Of a stretch of 64,000 nucleotides of DNA, positions 1 through 12,339 are shown in pieces. Under the pieces are notes generated by a model that saw only the letters and a list, made by a program, of their open reading frames with translations, was not told the origin of the DNA and did not search any database. The translations under genes were made by a program, and so were the position numbers. The number at the start of each line of letters is the position of its first letter. Position 1 is the stretch's first letter. This stretch comes from Melastoma dodecandrum (lineage: Eukaryota > Streptophyta > Magnoliopsida > Myrtales > Melastomataceae), in assembly GCA_029817715.1 (NCBI GenBank), contig JARUPY010000149.1, positions 124,001 through 188,000 of the forward strand. The letters run 5' to 3'.

Positions 1-2340
1 GTTTGAAATATAGAGAGAATAGATAAATTATGTGCATCAAATTTTCAATTTGAGACTGTTGTAAACTCTTTCATTAACCGTTGGTTTAAGTTGACATACA
101 TTAAAATATGTTCTTATGTCAAATTATGTGAGCATGTGGTGTTTCGTCGAACTTGTGTTGTAAGCGCTTGGCCGCCAAAGTGGCTCGTTTGTAGTGACAA
201 GTGACGTGCTTCACGGGCATGTGCATCCGGGTGAGTTACTTTACATTTGTGCTCTAGTTGTTTGGCTGCCAAAGTGGCTCAGCTAGAGTGACAACTGAAG
301 TTTTCTCACAATCGCATGTGTTCTTAACGAGTGAGAAATCTCACATTTATGCTTTGTGTGTTTGACCGCCAAAGTGGCTCGCTTAAAGTGACAACTGAGA
401 TTATCTTTATCTTGTTGAGGGTATATTTGGAGACTTGAGTGTACTAGTGTAGGGACCTTTCTGCCCAAAGATGTTTGGTTCTTGCATTTGGTGCATTTCG
501 AGTATTTCTGAGGAGATCATTTGTGTTGGTCTCTATTTGATAGTTGTAATACTATCGGTTGCTCACTAGTTCATGTATTATTTTGTATAAATAGTCTCTT
601 TTGGTTAGCTTAAAATGATAAAGATTTAGAGGTCTCGAATTGACTTGTATAAGATGATAAATCTTAATGTACACTTATATATCAACGTGAATTTCTTAAG
701 TATGTCATTTTGTTTGCTTGTGAGTTACATAAGGTCTTACGAGCATCCCGGAGTTGGGAGATTTCACATGATGATACGAGCGTTTGGTTGCCAAAGCGAC
801 TCGCTTATTGAGATCCGTGGAGTCGCTTATGTGATACGTGTTGTGGTGTTTGTAACATCTGCTTAGAGCTTGATGGTAACACAATCAAAGATTGAATGCC
901 TTTAGTAATCATGTTTTAATAAACTTGTGGGAGATCTTAAATTTATGATGACATATTATTTCAGTGGGAGCTCCTCAACTTAATCATTTAATTGTTTTTA
1001 TTAGTAGGAGTTATTGTTGACGCTCATTAGAGCATTATCCAGCATTAGATTTTCTTGATATTGTGTTGGATGTTGAGGCTTCTTACGTACACCACTCTCG
1101 TTAATTGAATTATCATTTTAAAAGGTCGAGTGGTGGCGTTTTGAAACTACCACAGTCGAGATAAATTTGAATAATTATGCCAATTACTATGATATCAGTG
1201 CGGTATCGACTGATTTCTAACCAAGAGGAATATCACGTGGAGCCTAACGAGCCCTTATTGTTATTCTACGTGGCATGTTTTTTATTTGCTTGGTTAGTGG
1301 GAGCCTTATATCTATGTCTTGATTGAAAGACATGTTTATGAACTGTCAACACATGTTTGATACATATACATGTTTATTTTGACGATCATCAATTACTGTT
1401 GTTTTGGTTATGTGCCATAGTTGAAAAAAAAAAAACTCAAGATCCGGTGTTTATCTTGAGCGTGACGGTTATGTCAAGTTTGAATGTCTTTTATGACAAC
1501 ATAAAGACTCTTGCGAGATTCATGTTTTTGACACATACAGAGGAGTAGTGCTAGGTTTGTTTCATCCGGCTTCTTTGAAAGCATAAAGTTAACGGATGGT
1601 TTATCTGATTTCACCGAGATATAAGGTTACAGAGTCGATGTTAGCAGATCCACTTACTAAAGGACTTAGACCCGTAGCTTTTAAGAAACATGTTGTAGAC
1701 ATGGGTGACTTAGAGTTCTTCGTTATTTTCGGTCAGTGGGAGCTTATGATACTCTTTGGTTGTATCCGACATTTTATTTTTGTACTTTCGGTTTTTGTTG
1801 GATATTGAGTATCTTCTAATCGACATTATATATATATTTTGCATGCATGCAATTACTTTTATATCTTGTGCACATGACAGTTATTAAAGAAAATCTTGAG
1901 ACTTGGTGTTTAGTCTCAAGTAGGACGGTATTGTCACTAAAGTTTGTCTCTGGTAAAGCACCGTAAATTTTGCGCGCATTAAAGTTTATGAGACATATAA
2001 AGGAGCATCATTTGCTCAAAGGTCTTTCTGGCTCGTTATGGGCGTAAGGTCACAGAAAGATTAGGACCGACTGAATTAGCATCAAATTTAATCACATAAG
2101 GGATGCTAATTCGGCTACACTGCCACATTGACCCGTGACGGCTTGATTGCTTAGTGTTGTGATTATGGTTGTCTTGTATCATTGAGTGATGCTCTGACGG
2201 TCATAGTTCGATGCTGGATAATTTAGTTGGTCGGGGTTGTTTGAGATGTTGTCTTTATATTGGCCATACAGATGTCACAGTCCGAGAGTCATTTTCTAAA
2301 ATATTTTTCGAGTACAATTAATGTTGCCCAAGTGGGAGAA
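1..2340 (+). pseudogene. Decayed 3' internal part of a Ty1/copia retrotransposon
   Basis: No intact ORF remains. A 70-codon stretch at 1596-1808 reads as the C-terminal tail of a copia RNase H domain: YKVTESMLADPLTKGLRP followed by FKKHVVDMGDL, which matches the usual ADPLTKGL...HV..MG ending of copia pol. It is followed by AT-rich non-coding DNA and then a purine-rich tract directly before a TGTTAG LTR start at 2341, the expected order for the 3' end of a plus-strand element. The rest of pol is unrecognisable or outside the window. Assignment to copia rests on the tail motif; the lineage is not determined. Confidence 0.6.
165..400 (+). repeat. Three spaced copies of a GCCAAAGTGGCTC-centred repeat
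   Basis: The core GCCAAAGTGGCTC occurs at 174-186, 268-280 and 368-380, with a diverged form at 790-802. Each of the first three is preceded by a T-rich TTGRC and followed by an AGTGACAA word. Spacing is 94 and 100 bases, so these look like old tandem duplications. The core is an imperfect inverted repeat (GCCA...TGGC). Confidence 0.6.
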
Positions 2341-3050
2341 TGTTAGAAATTTCTGATTTTTGGGCTTCTATTAATTGTTTATTTTTAATTTTCTTTTATT
2401 TATTTTATTTTACTTTATTAAACTATATTTTATAAAACAGATTGTGACATAAAGACAATGTATGAAATCCCACTAAATCGCTTAAGTCATTGGAATATGC
2501 GCATCTCGTTTGTCTAATGTGGCTTACGGTTGGGTGTAGACTATTTTATATCCTATAGTCCATTGATGGATAAGACACAGGCTACGGTATATTACGGATA
2601 GGTCCCTTCCCCTGTCCTTCAAATAATTATTTAACTAAGGGGCAAAACTGACATTTCATAAAGGAAATCCTTTAGGTTTTCCTTATATCTGGGTTAATCG
2701 CCCTGACAGAAAATACATCGTCAGTTTCTTTTATTTTGGCCTCATCCATCGAGAGCAGCCGTACGGGAAGGAAAATGGGAAGAAGATCTACGCCACCCGG
2801 GTTACAATCATCAGTTTTACGGTATGGCGAACATGGCGAATACGGGTACGTTTTCTTTTCCCTTGATCTTTCTCGGTGACCGTAAACCCGTGTAACCGAT
2901 CCAGTCTTCCGCTGTTTTTCTTGGTTTGTTATTTCTGTGATTGTGTGAATTTCTCACAAATACAAGAATGTAAATATAATGATTGGACGTAATTAAAAGT
3001 GTTTGGGAGTAAGAACTCACGACAGTACTGATCGCACCCACTTACAAATA
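2341..3050 (+). mobile_element. Probable 3' LTR of the degraded copia element
   Basis: It begins TGTTAGAAATTTC immediately after the purine tract AAGTGGGAGAA, the typical polypurine-tract/LTR junction of plant copia elements. It holds no ORF. The 3' end is not securely located; I place it near 3050 because the following sequence has no LTR-like character. No matching 5' LTR is in the window, so this is a truncated element or the 3' half of one that starts upstream. Confidence 0.5.
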
Positions 3051-3865
3051 TGTCAGGAAACGATGTAATTATGAAGATGACTCTTGTACACGCGAAAATG
3101 CGTGATGTTGGACTAAGTCGGGGATATTTAGAATAACTAAGGACATGGATGAAACTTTTTAGTGGGTGTTCGAGATATATTAGGTATAGGGTAATAAAAA
3201 CTATACTGCTATTGTTATGTTTATTCGGAATCTCCTAAATTTCTCCTCTTAAAATCAAGTTGGGAATGGTGAGCAATTCATTAATAATACTTTAATTGTT
3301 CTGTTCCAATTCCGGCTACCATCATGAAACAATGCAAGTATGCATGGCTTTTGAGGGTTAATTCATGTCTTTTTTATACATAGTTTAATCAGTCTACATT
3401 GATCGTGATCATAATTATTTTGTTTCCAGTAAATCACATTTATGCTAGACCCGTCACGAGATTTTCGGATTGTTGTGATGTATGTATATGCGGTGGTCTG
3501 TGTGCAGTAGTTTAATATAATAATAATAAAATAAAGTAAATCTTATTTCCTTATGGCAAGTGGGTGATTAGTTAGGAAAGGAGGAAATTTTGTCTCCCCT
3601 TACGAACGTGATGTCCAGGAAGTTTAGTTTCTGGAAAAGAGATTAAATTTATTCCATTAACGTGATTATGCAATCGGTAGTGGCGAAGAAAAAAAAGAAT
3701 TATATATCCCTCATTCTTCCTCTGATGCCGAAGAAACTAAGGAAAGGAGCAAAGAAACATAGTAAGAGGAAAGGAAAGCGGGGAGGAAAGGAGAGCCGTG
3801 GAGTTGATGATTCTGAAGGAGAGAGTAGACAAGGACGGCTTCTCAAGTGAAGCTTCCGCGTGGAG
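3051..3865. other. Intergenic, no recognisable gene
   Basis: AT-rich sequence with a short (ATA)n tract near 3517-3535 and a lysine-coding, purine-rich stretch at 3685-3850 that opens small frames on both strands. These frames have simple-sequence composition and I do not call them genes. Confidence 0.5.
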
Positions 3866-4312
3866 AGGTATCCCAGCCCAAGAGAAGGGTGAGTCGAGGA
3901 GAGTCCCACGTCAGAAGGGAGACTGGGCTGTGGTGTGCATATAAGGTCGAGAGAATGGCCTGCCCATCATCGACGCGTTTTCGCCCTAAGCCCGGGGTGG
4001 AAAAACAAAACCCGACCGTAGGTCCTCCGTGCGCGGGGATTTGGGATCGGGACAATATCGTTGTGTCGATGGGTGGCCTATATGTTGCACATGGTATCAG
4101 AGCCGACTTCTTATTGTAGCGATCTTGAGGACGAGATCCCTTGAGGGTGGGTGATTGTCATATCCCCAGCCCAAGAGAAGGGTGAGTAGATGAGAGTCCC
4201 ACATCGGACGGGAGACTGGGCTGTGGTGTGCATATAAGGTCGTGATGATGGCCTCCCCATCAACGACGCGTTTTCGCCTTAAGCCCGGGGTGGAAAAACA
4301 AAACCCTAAGCC
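3866..4312 (+). mobile_element. TRIM-like miniature LTR retrotransposon, 3' LTR truncated
   Basis: A direct repeat with the shared order CCCAGCCCAAGAGAAGGG, then GAGAGTCCCAC, GGGAGACTGGGCTGTGG, TGCATATAAGGTCG and GACGCGTTTTCGCC occurs at about 3868-4010 and 4160-4305. The first copy ends TTGCACA at 4091. It is followed at once by TGGTATCAGAGCC (4092-4104), complementary to the 3' end of plant initiator tRNA-Met and so a primer-binding site. About 50 bases later a GGGTGGGTGAT purine tract precedes TGTCATATCC at 4156, the start of the second LTR. There is no coding capacity, which fits a terminal-repeat retrotransposon in miniature. The second LTR stops early, near 4312. Confidence 0.65.
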
Positions 4313-6172
4313 CGGGGTGGACACCTTCTCCTCCTCGATCAACCTTTTCAACTGAAAGGTGGTCTCTAATTGCTCCAAGGACTTGAAGAACAGGATGGCT
4401 AAAGATTGGGCAAAACCCAACTGACGGGCGCACAGTTGAGGGTTGTACACCTCGAAAATAGATACAGATCAATGGAAAATGAAGAACAAATAGAGAATCT
4501 ACTCATTAAAATACGGACTGTACAATACCTTTTGTTTGATTTTCTTTTCTTAAAGAAACAAATCGTAACACCAGCTCGAGGGTTAACCTATCAGCTCGTT
4601 TTTATGTATCAATAGAAGATGATGCCTGAAGAGTGCGGAGTGTTGTTGAAGTGTGTTGATATGGAAGAAGGCAATTACTTATGCTCGAGACTCATCAAGG
4701 CATGTGCGGCGGCATTAAGATGTGCCGGACTAGGAGTTAGGAGCACCACTCCTCAAACCAGGGGTTCTCTGATAAAGGGACAACACCATGGGAGACCGTG
4801 GCGGGGTTAGGGGGACCGGAGGCATCATTACATTACCTCTCGAAGAGATGAAATTCATGTTCAAGAAAAGTGAAGGCTCGACTTGAGAGCGAAAACTTCA
4901 TCATTCTCGAAGTTACCGTAGAGTTCAGTTCATAGAAGTTCATTGATATTTTCTTTTTGTAAAGCAATACGATTTCGATTCTTGAATAATTCATATCACT
5001 TCCGCTTCTATTGCAACAAAAGATTCCCCTTTTACGTGTTCCCAGTTGAAGGGGACTCACGAACTCAGACCCGCAAATCGGTATTATCCTTTCAATGACC
5101 AAAAATAGTCCATGTTGTCCTCGTTTTCAAAGGCTTGAGGAGGGAGGACGGGGTAGGTGTGGTTGGTTTTGGCTTTGGCTTCTTGCCGTCGCCGTAGGTG
5201 TGGTTAGTTTTGGCTTTGCTACGATCGTCCGGAATCAAGCGCATCATGGCGAAAGGAAGGATCTTTAGTTGATTGGTGATGGAGAGATGCAAACTTTTCG
5301 CTGTTTGAACAACAAAGGAAGCAGATTCTTAGAAATTTCGGTGTCAAGGTTGAAATGAAGGACGAAGTGTGTGCTGAGCAAGATCGACGTTCCGTTTTTA
5401 AGGTCGGTGAAACCTTAACACGAGAATTTTGAGCCTACAACATGGTCTGATGTGGTGAACAAAGACTAGAAACTGCACAACCTTTCCGACAAAGAGAAAG
5501 AAGCGTGATCAACTTTTGTTTTTATTTTGATTTTGGTCAATGTTAAATTTCTTATAACGAAAGCTAAACAAGGTCTTGATATAGTCTGACCCGTGTCTTA
5601 TAATAGTAGATTTTCAACCTCTCATTCATTCGCCTGATAATCCACTTTACTCGTACTAGCAACCTTAATAGAACATTATCGACCTTCATCGATTTTGCAT
5701 ATTTTTTGACCGTTCAACAGTTATCGTCTAATTTCGTCTTTCAATTTATTTAATTTATCCATCAAAATTTAAAAAAATATATGAGAAGTTTCAAAATTGT
5801 TATTAAGATTTATTTGGTTTATGCGCGATAAAATTTAACATTGATCAAAATTAAAATAAAAATTAAAATTAAATAAATTAAGTTAATAATAAAATATAAA
5901 ATTAACATATAAATTAATATTTCGCCCGATTAATATATACAGATGATCATTTGACTCTTCGTCCCAAGAGACAGCAATTCAACTCCATATCTCTTCCAAA
6001 GCTTGGGGAAGAAACCAAAAAGAAAATAGCGGAATTCCCCAGACGCGTAGCACCACCCCCTCCCTCCCTCCCGTGGCTTGTTACCGTTTTCCACGTTCCT
6101 CCTCCCTCCCGGCGGCGCCGTAGTCTTAGACAGGGCCGCTGAGAGTTGACCGGCTTCCCTTCCCTGCCGCCT
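4313..6172. other. Intergenic and SCAMP upstream region
   Basis: No supported gene. The stretch 5700-5940 is strongly AT-rich. The 230 bases before 6173 are C/T-rich (CCTCCCTCCC runs around 6050-6110), typical of a plant 5' untranslated leader. Longer frames on the minus strand here are shadows of this simple sequence. Confidence 0.5.
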
Positions 6173-9039
6173 ATGGCCGGTCGATACGACAAGAACCCCT
6201 TCGACGAGGACGAGGTCGAGGTCAATCCTTTCTCGGTGAGCAGTCTCCGTTGCGATCGGGGTCGTTCGTTTGGTTGGATTTGAGCCTTGGTTGACTTTGG
6301 AAGTGGTCTCTCCGGTTGATTTTGAGTATTTGTGAGTTTTTTGCGGTGGTTGTGCGATCGGGTTGGATCTAATTGTTCTTGGGGTCGTGAGAGGGCGGCT
6401 TCGTTGTTGTTTACTGTGTTCAAGGATTTTTCTGACTTGAATTTTTTTGATTTCTTGAAGGATCCTGCTGTTAGGAGCAAGCCTGCATCCAATTTCGGCG
6501 GTGGCACCTTCTTCACTCCTGTAAGTCCAACTTTATGCATCTGTGGTTGTTATTTGCCGGCCATTGTATTGCTTGAATGTGGAAGGTTGTCCTAGGTTTT
6601 TCCGACTACTTCGTGTGTCTTGGGACCGGCGGATGAAACCATTTACTTCTGGTAGTATGAATTAATAATTCTTGAAAAGGACTGGTTTGGTTGAATCTAC
6701 ATAACTTAATAGAGAAGTTATGATGTGATGAAAACTTAAATGTATATATGATTGCCTTTTCTTACACGTGTTGTTTTCCATTCCAGAATGCGCCGGCCAC
6801 AAACTCGAGGCTCTCGCCACTTCCTCCCGAGCCAGCTGATTTCTATGATCGTGGCGCAACAATAGATATTCCCCTTGATACAGTTGGATCAAAAACTCAG
6901 GTTTGTTAGCTGTTTGAAAGGAAAAGAAAAGATGCTTTTCCTTTTGCTTCAATATTGATTTCCTTCATTTTTTTCTAGATTAGCTCTCTCTTTTCTATTT
7001 CATATTCCACTTAAGCTAGTTTCTTTTCCCGGTTTTTAACATTACTGAATATAGGATTTAAAAAAGAAAGAGAAAGAACTTCAAGCCAAGGAAGCAGAGC
7101 TCAGGAGGAGAGAACAGGTTTATTGAATTCTGAATCTTCCCTTCTATGTGTATTCAACCATTTGTATTGAAATATATTTCATGAATCAATGAAACAGCGG
7201 TCGACCTTTTATTCTTATTTTTGTGATTTTGATAGAAAAAAAGTGGCCTGTCCAATGTCCATGTAATTTTCGTAATTTTCTCCTGTTAAGTTAAAAAGTG
7301 GGTCTGCATGTTGATATTTTCTTGTTTTGGTTTGCTTGTTGTCTGCAATGCTGGGTATGGTGTATGGTAAATGTGTTCATTTACACTAATTCATCCCTTT
7401 ATTTTCTGAAATAATTTATGTCAATTGGCATTTCAGGAAGTAAAAAGAAAAGAAGATGCAGCTGCTCGAGGTACTTGAAGCATGGTTTCTTTTTATTCCG
7501 ATATTACAGCTGTCTGTTCAGATACATATAGATGGCAGATTTCTTCTATTTGCAGTCTGATTTATATATCTTCTTATTCCAGCCGGTATTGTCCTAGAAG
7601 TGAAAAACTGGCCGCCGTTTTTCCCCCTGATTCACCATGATATTGCGGGCGAAGTACCCATTCATCTCCAGAGGTTGCAGTATACAGCATTTTCAACCTT
7701 TCTCGGTATGAGATACACGGGTCTCTCCACACTGTGTAATCTGTATGAGTTGTGTTAAAGTACTTCCACATCCTGTCTTCATGCAGGTATGGTCTTATGC
7801 CTCTTTTGGAATGTAATTGCTGTCACTGCGGCTTGGATCAAGGGAGAAGGTGGGAGTTTACCAACTCCCTGTTATTTTTTATCTTTCTTTCAGTTCTTAT
7901 ATTGTCTTCACCGAAGAAATTATGACCATTTGATTTCTTTTCCATTTTTCAGGTGTTAAGATATGGTTACTTGCATTGATATATTTTGTTTCTGGGGTTC
8001 CGGGTGCCTACGTTCTTTGGTATCGCCCGCTGTACAGGGCATTTAGGTATGCCATCCTTGTGGCCTGTATTGACATTGTCTAATCAGTTTCTTGTTTTTG
8101 GAGCATAACCATAGGGTTAACTCATGCCACCGTCGAAGTAGCAGATCTTCATAATGCTAGTGACTCTCCTTTTCTCGTTTGCTTTAACCACGGGAACCTG
8201 CGTGCCTTTGTTGAAAAATATGAAAGAGCATTTGTCGTCCTTCCCTCTATTCTGATGCCATACTTAGGTAGAGACTGGTGAATCATCTCCTGGTTCATAC
8301 TATCATTTTAACTGTTTTGTTTCCTTTTGAGTTCTCAGGAGTGAGAGTGCGTTCAAGTTCAGTTGGTTTTTCCTGTTCTACTTGGTAAAATTTCATTGGT
8401 TCGCCCATTATGTGTCGGGTCTTGTGCTGCTTTGTTTTCCTTTTTCCGGTAGATTTGAACAAGCGTCCTTGTTAATCTTATGCTGCAGATTCACATTGGC
8501 TTTTGTATCCTTGCTGCGGTAGCGCCTCCCATTGTCTTTAAAGGAAAATCTCTAGCGTAAGTTGCTCCCATGTTTTCCAGGTCTTCATAAGAAATGAGTG
8601 ATTCTGCTAATCAGTCCTGATCCCTACTGTTGTCGCGCACTCTCCTGACCTACCTTTGATTTCGCAGAGGTATCTTGGCTGCCGTGGACGTGATCGGCAG
8701 GCACGTTCTTGTTGGGGTGAGTCCTTGTGCTTTATTTCCCCGAATGCATCACGGTAATCATACCCCCCTGGCAATCCTAATTCTTATCCCCCCCCAATCG
8801 TAGATCTTCTACTTCGTGGGCTTTGGATTATTCTGCGTGGAAACGCTAGTGAGCCTCTGGGTCATTCAGGTCGAGATCCCGCATTTCACCTTACTTCTCG
8901 CAATCGAGTTCATCATCCCTCACTCTCATTTCCGCATGTCCAATTTCAGCAAGTGTACATGTACTTCCGGGGGAGCGGCAAAGAAGCGGAGATGAAGCGG
9001 GAGGCTGCGAGGGGAGCAATGAGGGCTGCCCTGTCTTGA
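6173..9039 (+). CDS. Secretory carrier-associated membrane protein (SCAMP), 13 exons
   Basis: Exons: 6173-6235, 6461-6520, 6787-6900, 7055-7117, 7437-7470, 7583-7705, 7787-7849, 7953-8046, 8339-8384, 8489-8556, 8668-8716, 8804-8869, 8950-9039. All introns are GT-AG, and the spliced 933 bases give an uninterrupted 310-residue protein, close to family length. The start [20 protein letters not shown] carries two NPF endocytic motifs. A charged coiled coil ([20 protein letters not shown]) follows, then the conserved [13 protein letters not shown] segment before four membrane spans, with the family loop [17 protein letters not shown] between spans two and three. SCAMPs are tetraspan proteins of the plasma membrane, trans-Golgi network/early endosome and cell plate that act in vesicle trafficking. 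The gene looks intact. Confidence 0.93.
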
Positions 9040-10684
9040 TGAGCAATGTCTTCTTGGCTTGACACCAGTTAAGTTTATACACCTTTCTCTTGTTCATATT
9101 ATATCACAGACACCCTCCCGGGCACCACACTCTTCCTTTTGCCCTTGACTTGTATCCCTTCTGGGGACCCCTTCTCTAACATGTTTGCGGTGGTCTGGTC
9201 TTTTTCCCATGATAGACCTTTACTTTCATGGCGGTTTGTTGTTGGTTGGTTGGTTTTGATCAAGTATTTTAGTTTGTAGTTGTAACGATGAGTCGGTCAG
9301 TAGGAGGGAGAGGGTCCACGCGTTTCTTGTACAACGCCCCCCCACAGACGACCGAATCTTTTTCTTTTTTTTTGTCTTTCACGACATTACTTAGCTTTTT
9401 TGACTTTTTGTGTCCGAACTCGTCAGTTGCCTGATTTTACGGAAAAAGTATATTATTCATTTATAGAGGGTGTTATAATTATTTTTTAATGAAATTATAT
9501 TTTCTTTTCTTCTACTTCTTCCTCTTCCTCTTCTTTTTTTTTTTTCAATCTCACTTGTTTTTAGGCTGAGTTAACTCCTTTTCTTTTATAAGTAGTTACG
9601 AATAAAACAAAGGCGAGGCACGAGAGAGTTGTAAATCTGATTACCCAAGCCATTAGGGGTTATAACTTAATAAAATTGGAGAAAAGAAGCAGTATAACAA
9701 AGAATATGAGACAGGAAAACCCTTGGAGGCAACGTCGGGAGGTTTGTTACGAGATAGTTTTTGTTCGTAAGATAGATAGTTTTTGTTCGTAAGATATTTC
9801 TCAGTTTTAAAATGATAAAATATTGATTTATGAGGTCCGTGTAATAATTAACTGTTATATAATTTTGTTATTAATTTTTAAATTTTTTCATACTAAAATT
9901 AAACAAACAGTTTTTTGATTAAAAAAATAAAAAATGATATTAAAATTTCTGATATATTTTTTATTTTATTTTAAGAGTTCGACGGCGAGATCAAGAAAGT
10001 TGAAGTTGAGCGATTATATTAAGGGCTTATTTAACTTTGTTTGAAGAAATTCAAGGTCAATTAAAATTAATATAAAATAAGCTAAATTAATAATAAACAA
10101 ATCGAGGATATAAACGTATATTGGAATTAGCCATGAGTTTATAAATCTGTATGGAACTTTTTTTTTTTCTAGGAGATGAAACTCGTCATCACAATAAGGT
10201 TTATTTTTTAAATAAATTATTTTGCGGATAAATGTTACCAAAATCTCAGAACGTGCGGTTTCGTGTTTCGGTTCGTGCTTTGACATATGTCCCTTTAAGA
10301 AACCGAATTTATTACATTATTAATTCATGCGAGGGCCAAAAAACGAGTGGCGGACGGATAGATCACGACAGATGAATTGGTGGAAGAAGTCGGCAAATGT
10401 TTGTTTGTTTTTTGTTCCCACTAAACTTATCCATCAAACTTTCACATAATCTCTTATCCAAATCCACTATTGGATTAAACTAATCATGAATTAACATAAT
10501 TTACAAACTTAAGAGAGATTTAACACAAACTCATCCTCTTCTCTCTCTCTCTTTTTATTCATTCATCATACATATACAGTGATGCAAAATCTTTCTTTTA
10601 CTTTCCAATAAGGTTGAAAAGCATTAGGAATGCATCATCATCATCATCATCATACTTATAATAATCTCATTACAATACACAAAC
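9040..10684. other. Intergenic: SCAMP 3' region and 3' region of the convergent glycine-rich protein gene
   Basis: The first 300 or so bases are likely SCAMP 3' UTR. 9420-10300 is AT-rich with T-runs and no credible ORF. A direct duplication of a roughly 25-base AGATAGTTTTTGTTCGTA unit lies at 9754-9797. 10540-10555 is a CT-rich microsatellite. Confidence 0.5.
10631..10653. repeat. (CAT)n microsatellite
   Basis: About seven CAT units lie 32 bases beyond the stop codon of the glycine-rich protein gene, in its probable 3' UTR. Confidence 0.8.
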
Positions 10685-11127
10685 TCAACAGTAGGCGACG
10701 CAGTTCTTCTCGCAGTCCATCGTGCATCCTCCCCCGCCTCCCCCTGCGCCGTACCCCTTCCCGGAGCGGCTGTACGAGGTGAAGCACTTGGCGGGGCACG
10801 TCAGCTTTTTATTGTAACACGGCCCCTTCTGCTTGCAAACCACGCTGGGCCTTACCACGCCTCCCCTGGAGTAACCCCCGCTAGGTCCCCCGAACCCGAA
10901 CCCATACCCTCCTCCGAAGCGCTCCACGGCTGCCCCCCGAATCCCGGGATCCCGCTCCCTGGCCCGAAAGGGATGCCCCCGTCATTGTTGCTGCCGCCGC
11001 CTCCGCCTTTGTAGGGGGCCTTGGGGCGAGTCCTGGCGGAGGAGGTGAAGGCAGGGCTGGTGATAAGGAGTAAAATGGCCATGAACATGAAAACAAAGGG
11101 GAGCTTGAGGGTTGTCATGATCATCAT
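10685..11127 (-). CDS. Secreted glycine-rich, cysteine-tailed protein; probable one-base frameshift
   Basis: From the first ATG (complement of 11125-11127) the protein starts MMIMTTLKL and continues as a hydrophobic signal peptide ending near SPAFTSSA. A basic RTRPKAPYK segment and a Gly-rich region follow. In a second frame the product continues as GFGFGGPSGGYSRGG and then a tail with eight Cys (C-x5-C-x6-C-x3-C, then after a Gly run C-x3-C-x3-C-x3-C) ending CVAYC and a stop. The two frames meet at a run of six G (complement, near 10933-10938); one more G would join them. This is either a real frameshift or a homopolymer sequencing error. The architecture matches plant secreted glycine-rich proteins with a conserved CPAKCF-type Cys tail, probably in the cell wall; exact function is unknown. 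Confidence 0.6.
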
Positions 11128-11162
11128 GGTTCTTAAAAGAAGGAGAGGGGTGGAGAGTGTGT

Positions 11163-11172
11163 TCTTATAGAG
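11163..11172 (-). promoter_or_regulatory. Possible TATA box of the glycine-rich protein gene
   Basis: The complement reads CTCTATAAGA, about 40 bases before the first ATG. If used, the 5' leader would be very short, so this is tentative. Confidence 0.35.
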
Positions 11173-11947
11173 ATGGATGGATGGATAGAGATGGGTTTTG
11201 GGGGGAGACAAGATCATTTATTGGGAGGGAGAGTGTGTTTGTTTAAGAGGATTACAGGTCACGGTTGAAAGACTTGCTGCGCACCTGCATGAGTTTATTA
11301 CACATGTCCCATTCCCATCACCATCTCCTCTCTTCCCCTACAACTAATGATATATCTTATTCAAAGAAAGAGAAAAAAATATTGAATAGTTAGTGCTATA
11401 TAAGCTAAGATCTGTCGTAATGCATTGTTGCCCACGTGTCGACCTCTGATTGGAAGTATGGTGAAACGTGACGGAAATATACTGAATATTGGCTCCTCCG
11501 GTCCAAAGACACGACACCATCTAAAAGTTCCAAACATTCGATTTTTGTTTATTGTCTAACAGTTTTGTGGATCGGTTGGAAGGATTTATTCGATCCAGAC
11601 TTGGTATATTCGTCTATGATCGATCGTTGTAAGATTCTGTATTTCACGACGATCGGGTAAATGACGTCCACGATCACAATTCACGATGATCAAGTAAGTC
11701 AGATCCACGAAAACTAAACTAAGACGCGACTATTGAAATTTTGAAAATAAATTTAAGTACTATTCACCTATTTTTTTCCGCTTAGTTTTAGTTTTGACAT
11801 GAATGCCTATTCTCGAATAATTGTAGGAGTTATGGACTTGGTCGTTATTTATAAAATAAAATAAAACGTATTTTTAATTTAATTTTGGTGTCAAATTGGA
11901 CTCATTTCACTACGTAATGAAATGTTTATGAAATACACTAGTCCGAG
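11173..11947. other. Intergenic upstream of the glycine-rich protein gene and left edge of the DUF4220 cluster
   Basis: No ORF of note. AT-rich, with dispersed GATCG/ATGATC words at 11580-11720. Sequence from about 11930 onward is recognisably cluster-derived. Confidence 0.45.
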
Positions 11948-12318
11948 ATGATGTCGGGGATAGGCCACGTAATGTTTTGTGATACTTGTGCCGAGGTATC
12001 CAGAGCCGAGACCTTGAATGAGTTTTGCTCGAGGATGTCGAACGAAGATATGAGCATCGAACCAGCCGATGAACACCAAGACAAGCGCGCCCCTGTCTTC
12101 TCGATGTGTGCGACCGGGTCACATCGCTGAGGAAGAGGGACGACAAACTGTGTGATGATCAGCCGAGTTTGGGTGGAGTTTAAGATGATGTATGCGGCTG
12201 GCTATTCAGGGGAGAGAAATGCGCGGGCAGTGAATGAAGGAGACAAGCTTGTGACGATCGTCTTTGCTGCTGATGGCCCAGTTCGGGATTGGCCTGCATT
12301 TCCCTTGCTCGGAAGATT
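11948..12318 (+). pseudogene. DUF594 C-terminal remnant (decayed cluster copy)
   Basis: Two pieces in different frames match the C-terminal exon of the neighbouring full genes. MSGIGHVMFCDTCAEVSRAET and SNEDMSIEPADE correspond to AGIGHIRYGDTCAEVEHF...NEDTSIEPIDV of the 12780 gene. VWVEFKMMYAAGYSGERNARAV, then GDKLVTIV, corresponds to its VWVELLTYAAGHCRAEKHARAV, then GELVTIV. Frameshifts, a stop and small deletions separate them. It is the tail of a dead family member on the left edge of the cluster. Confidence 0.75.
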
Positions 12319-12339
12319 AGATACAGAGTGTTGGCTACT

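Noticed and set aside
5947..6540. 197-codon minus-strand frame
   Set aside because: Antisense to the SCAMP leader, exons 1-2 and intron 1; low-complexity composition.
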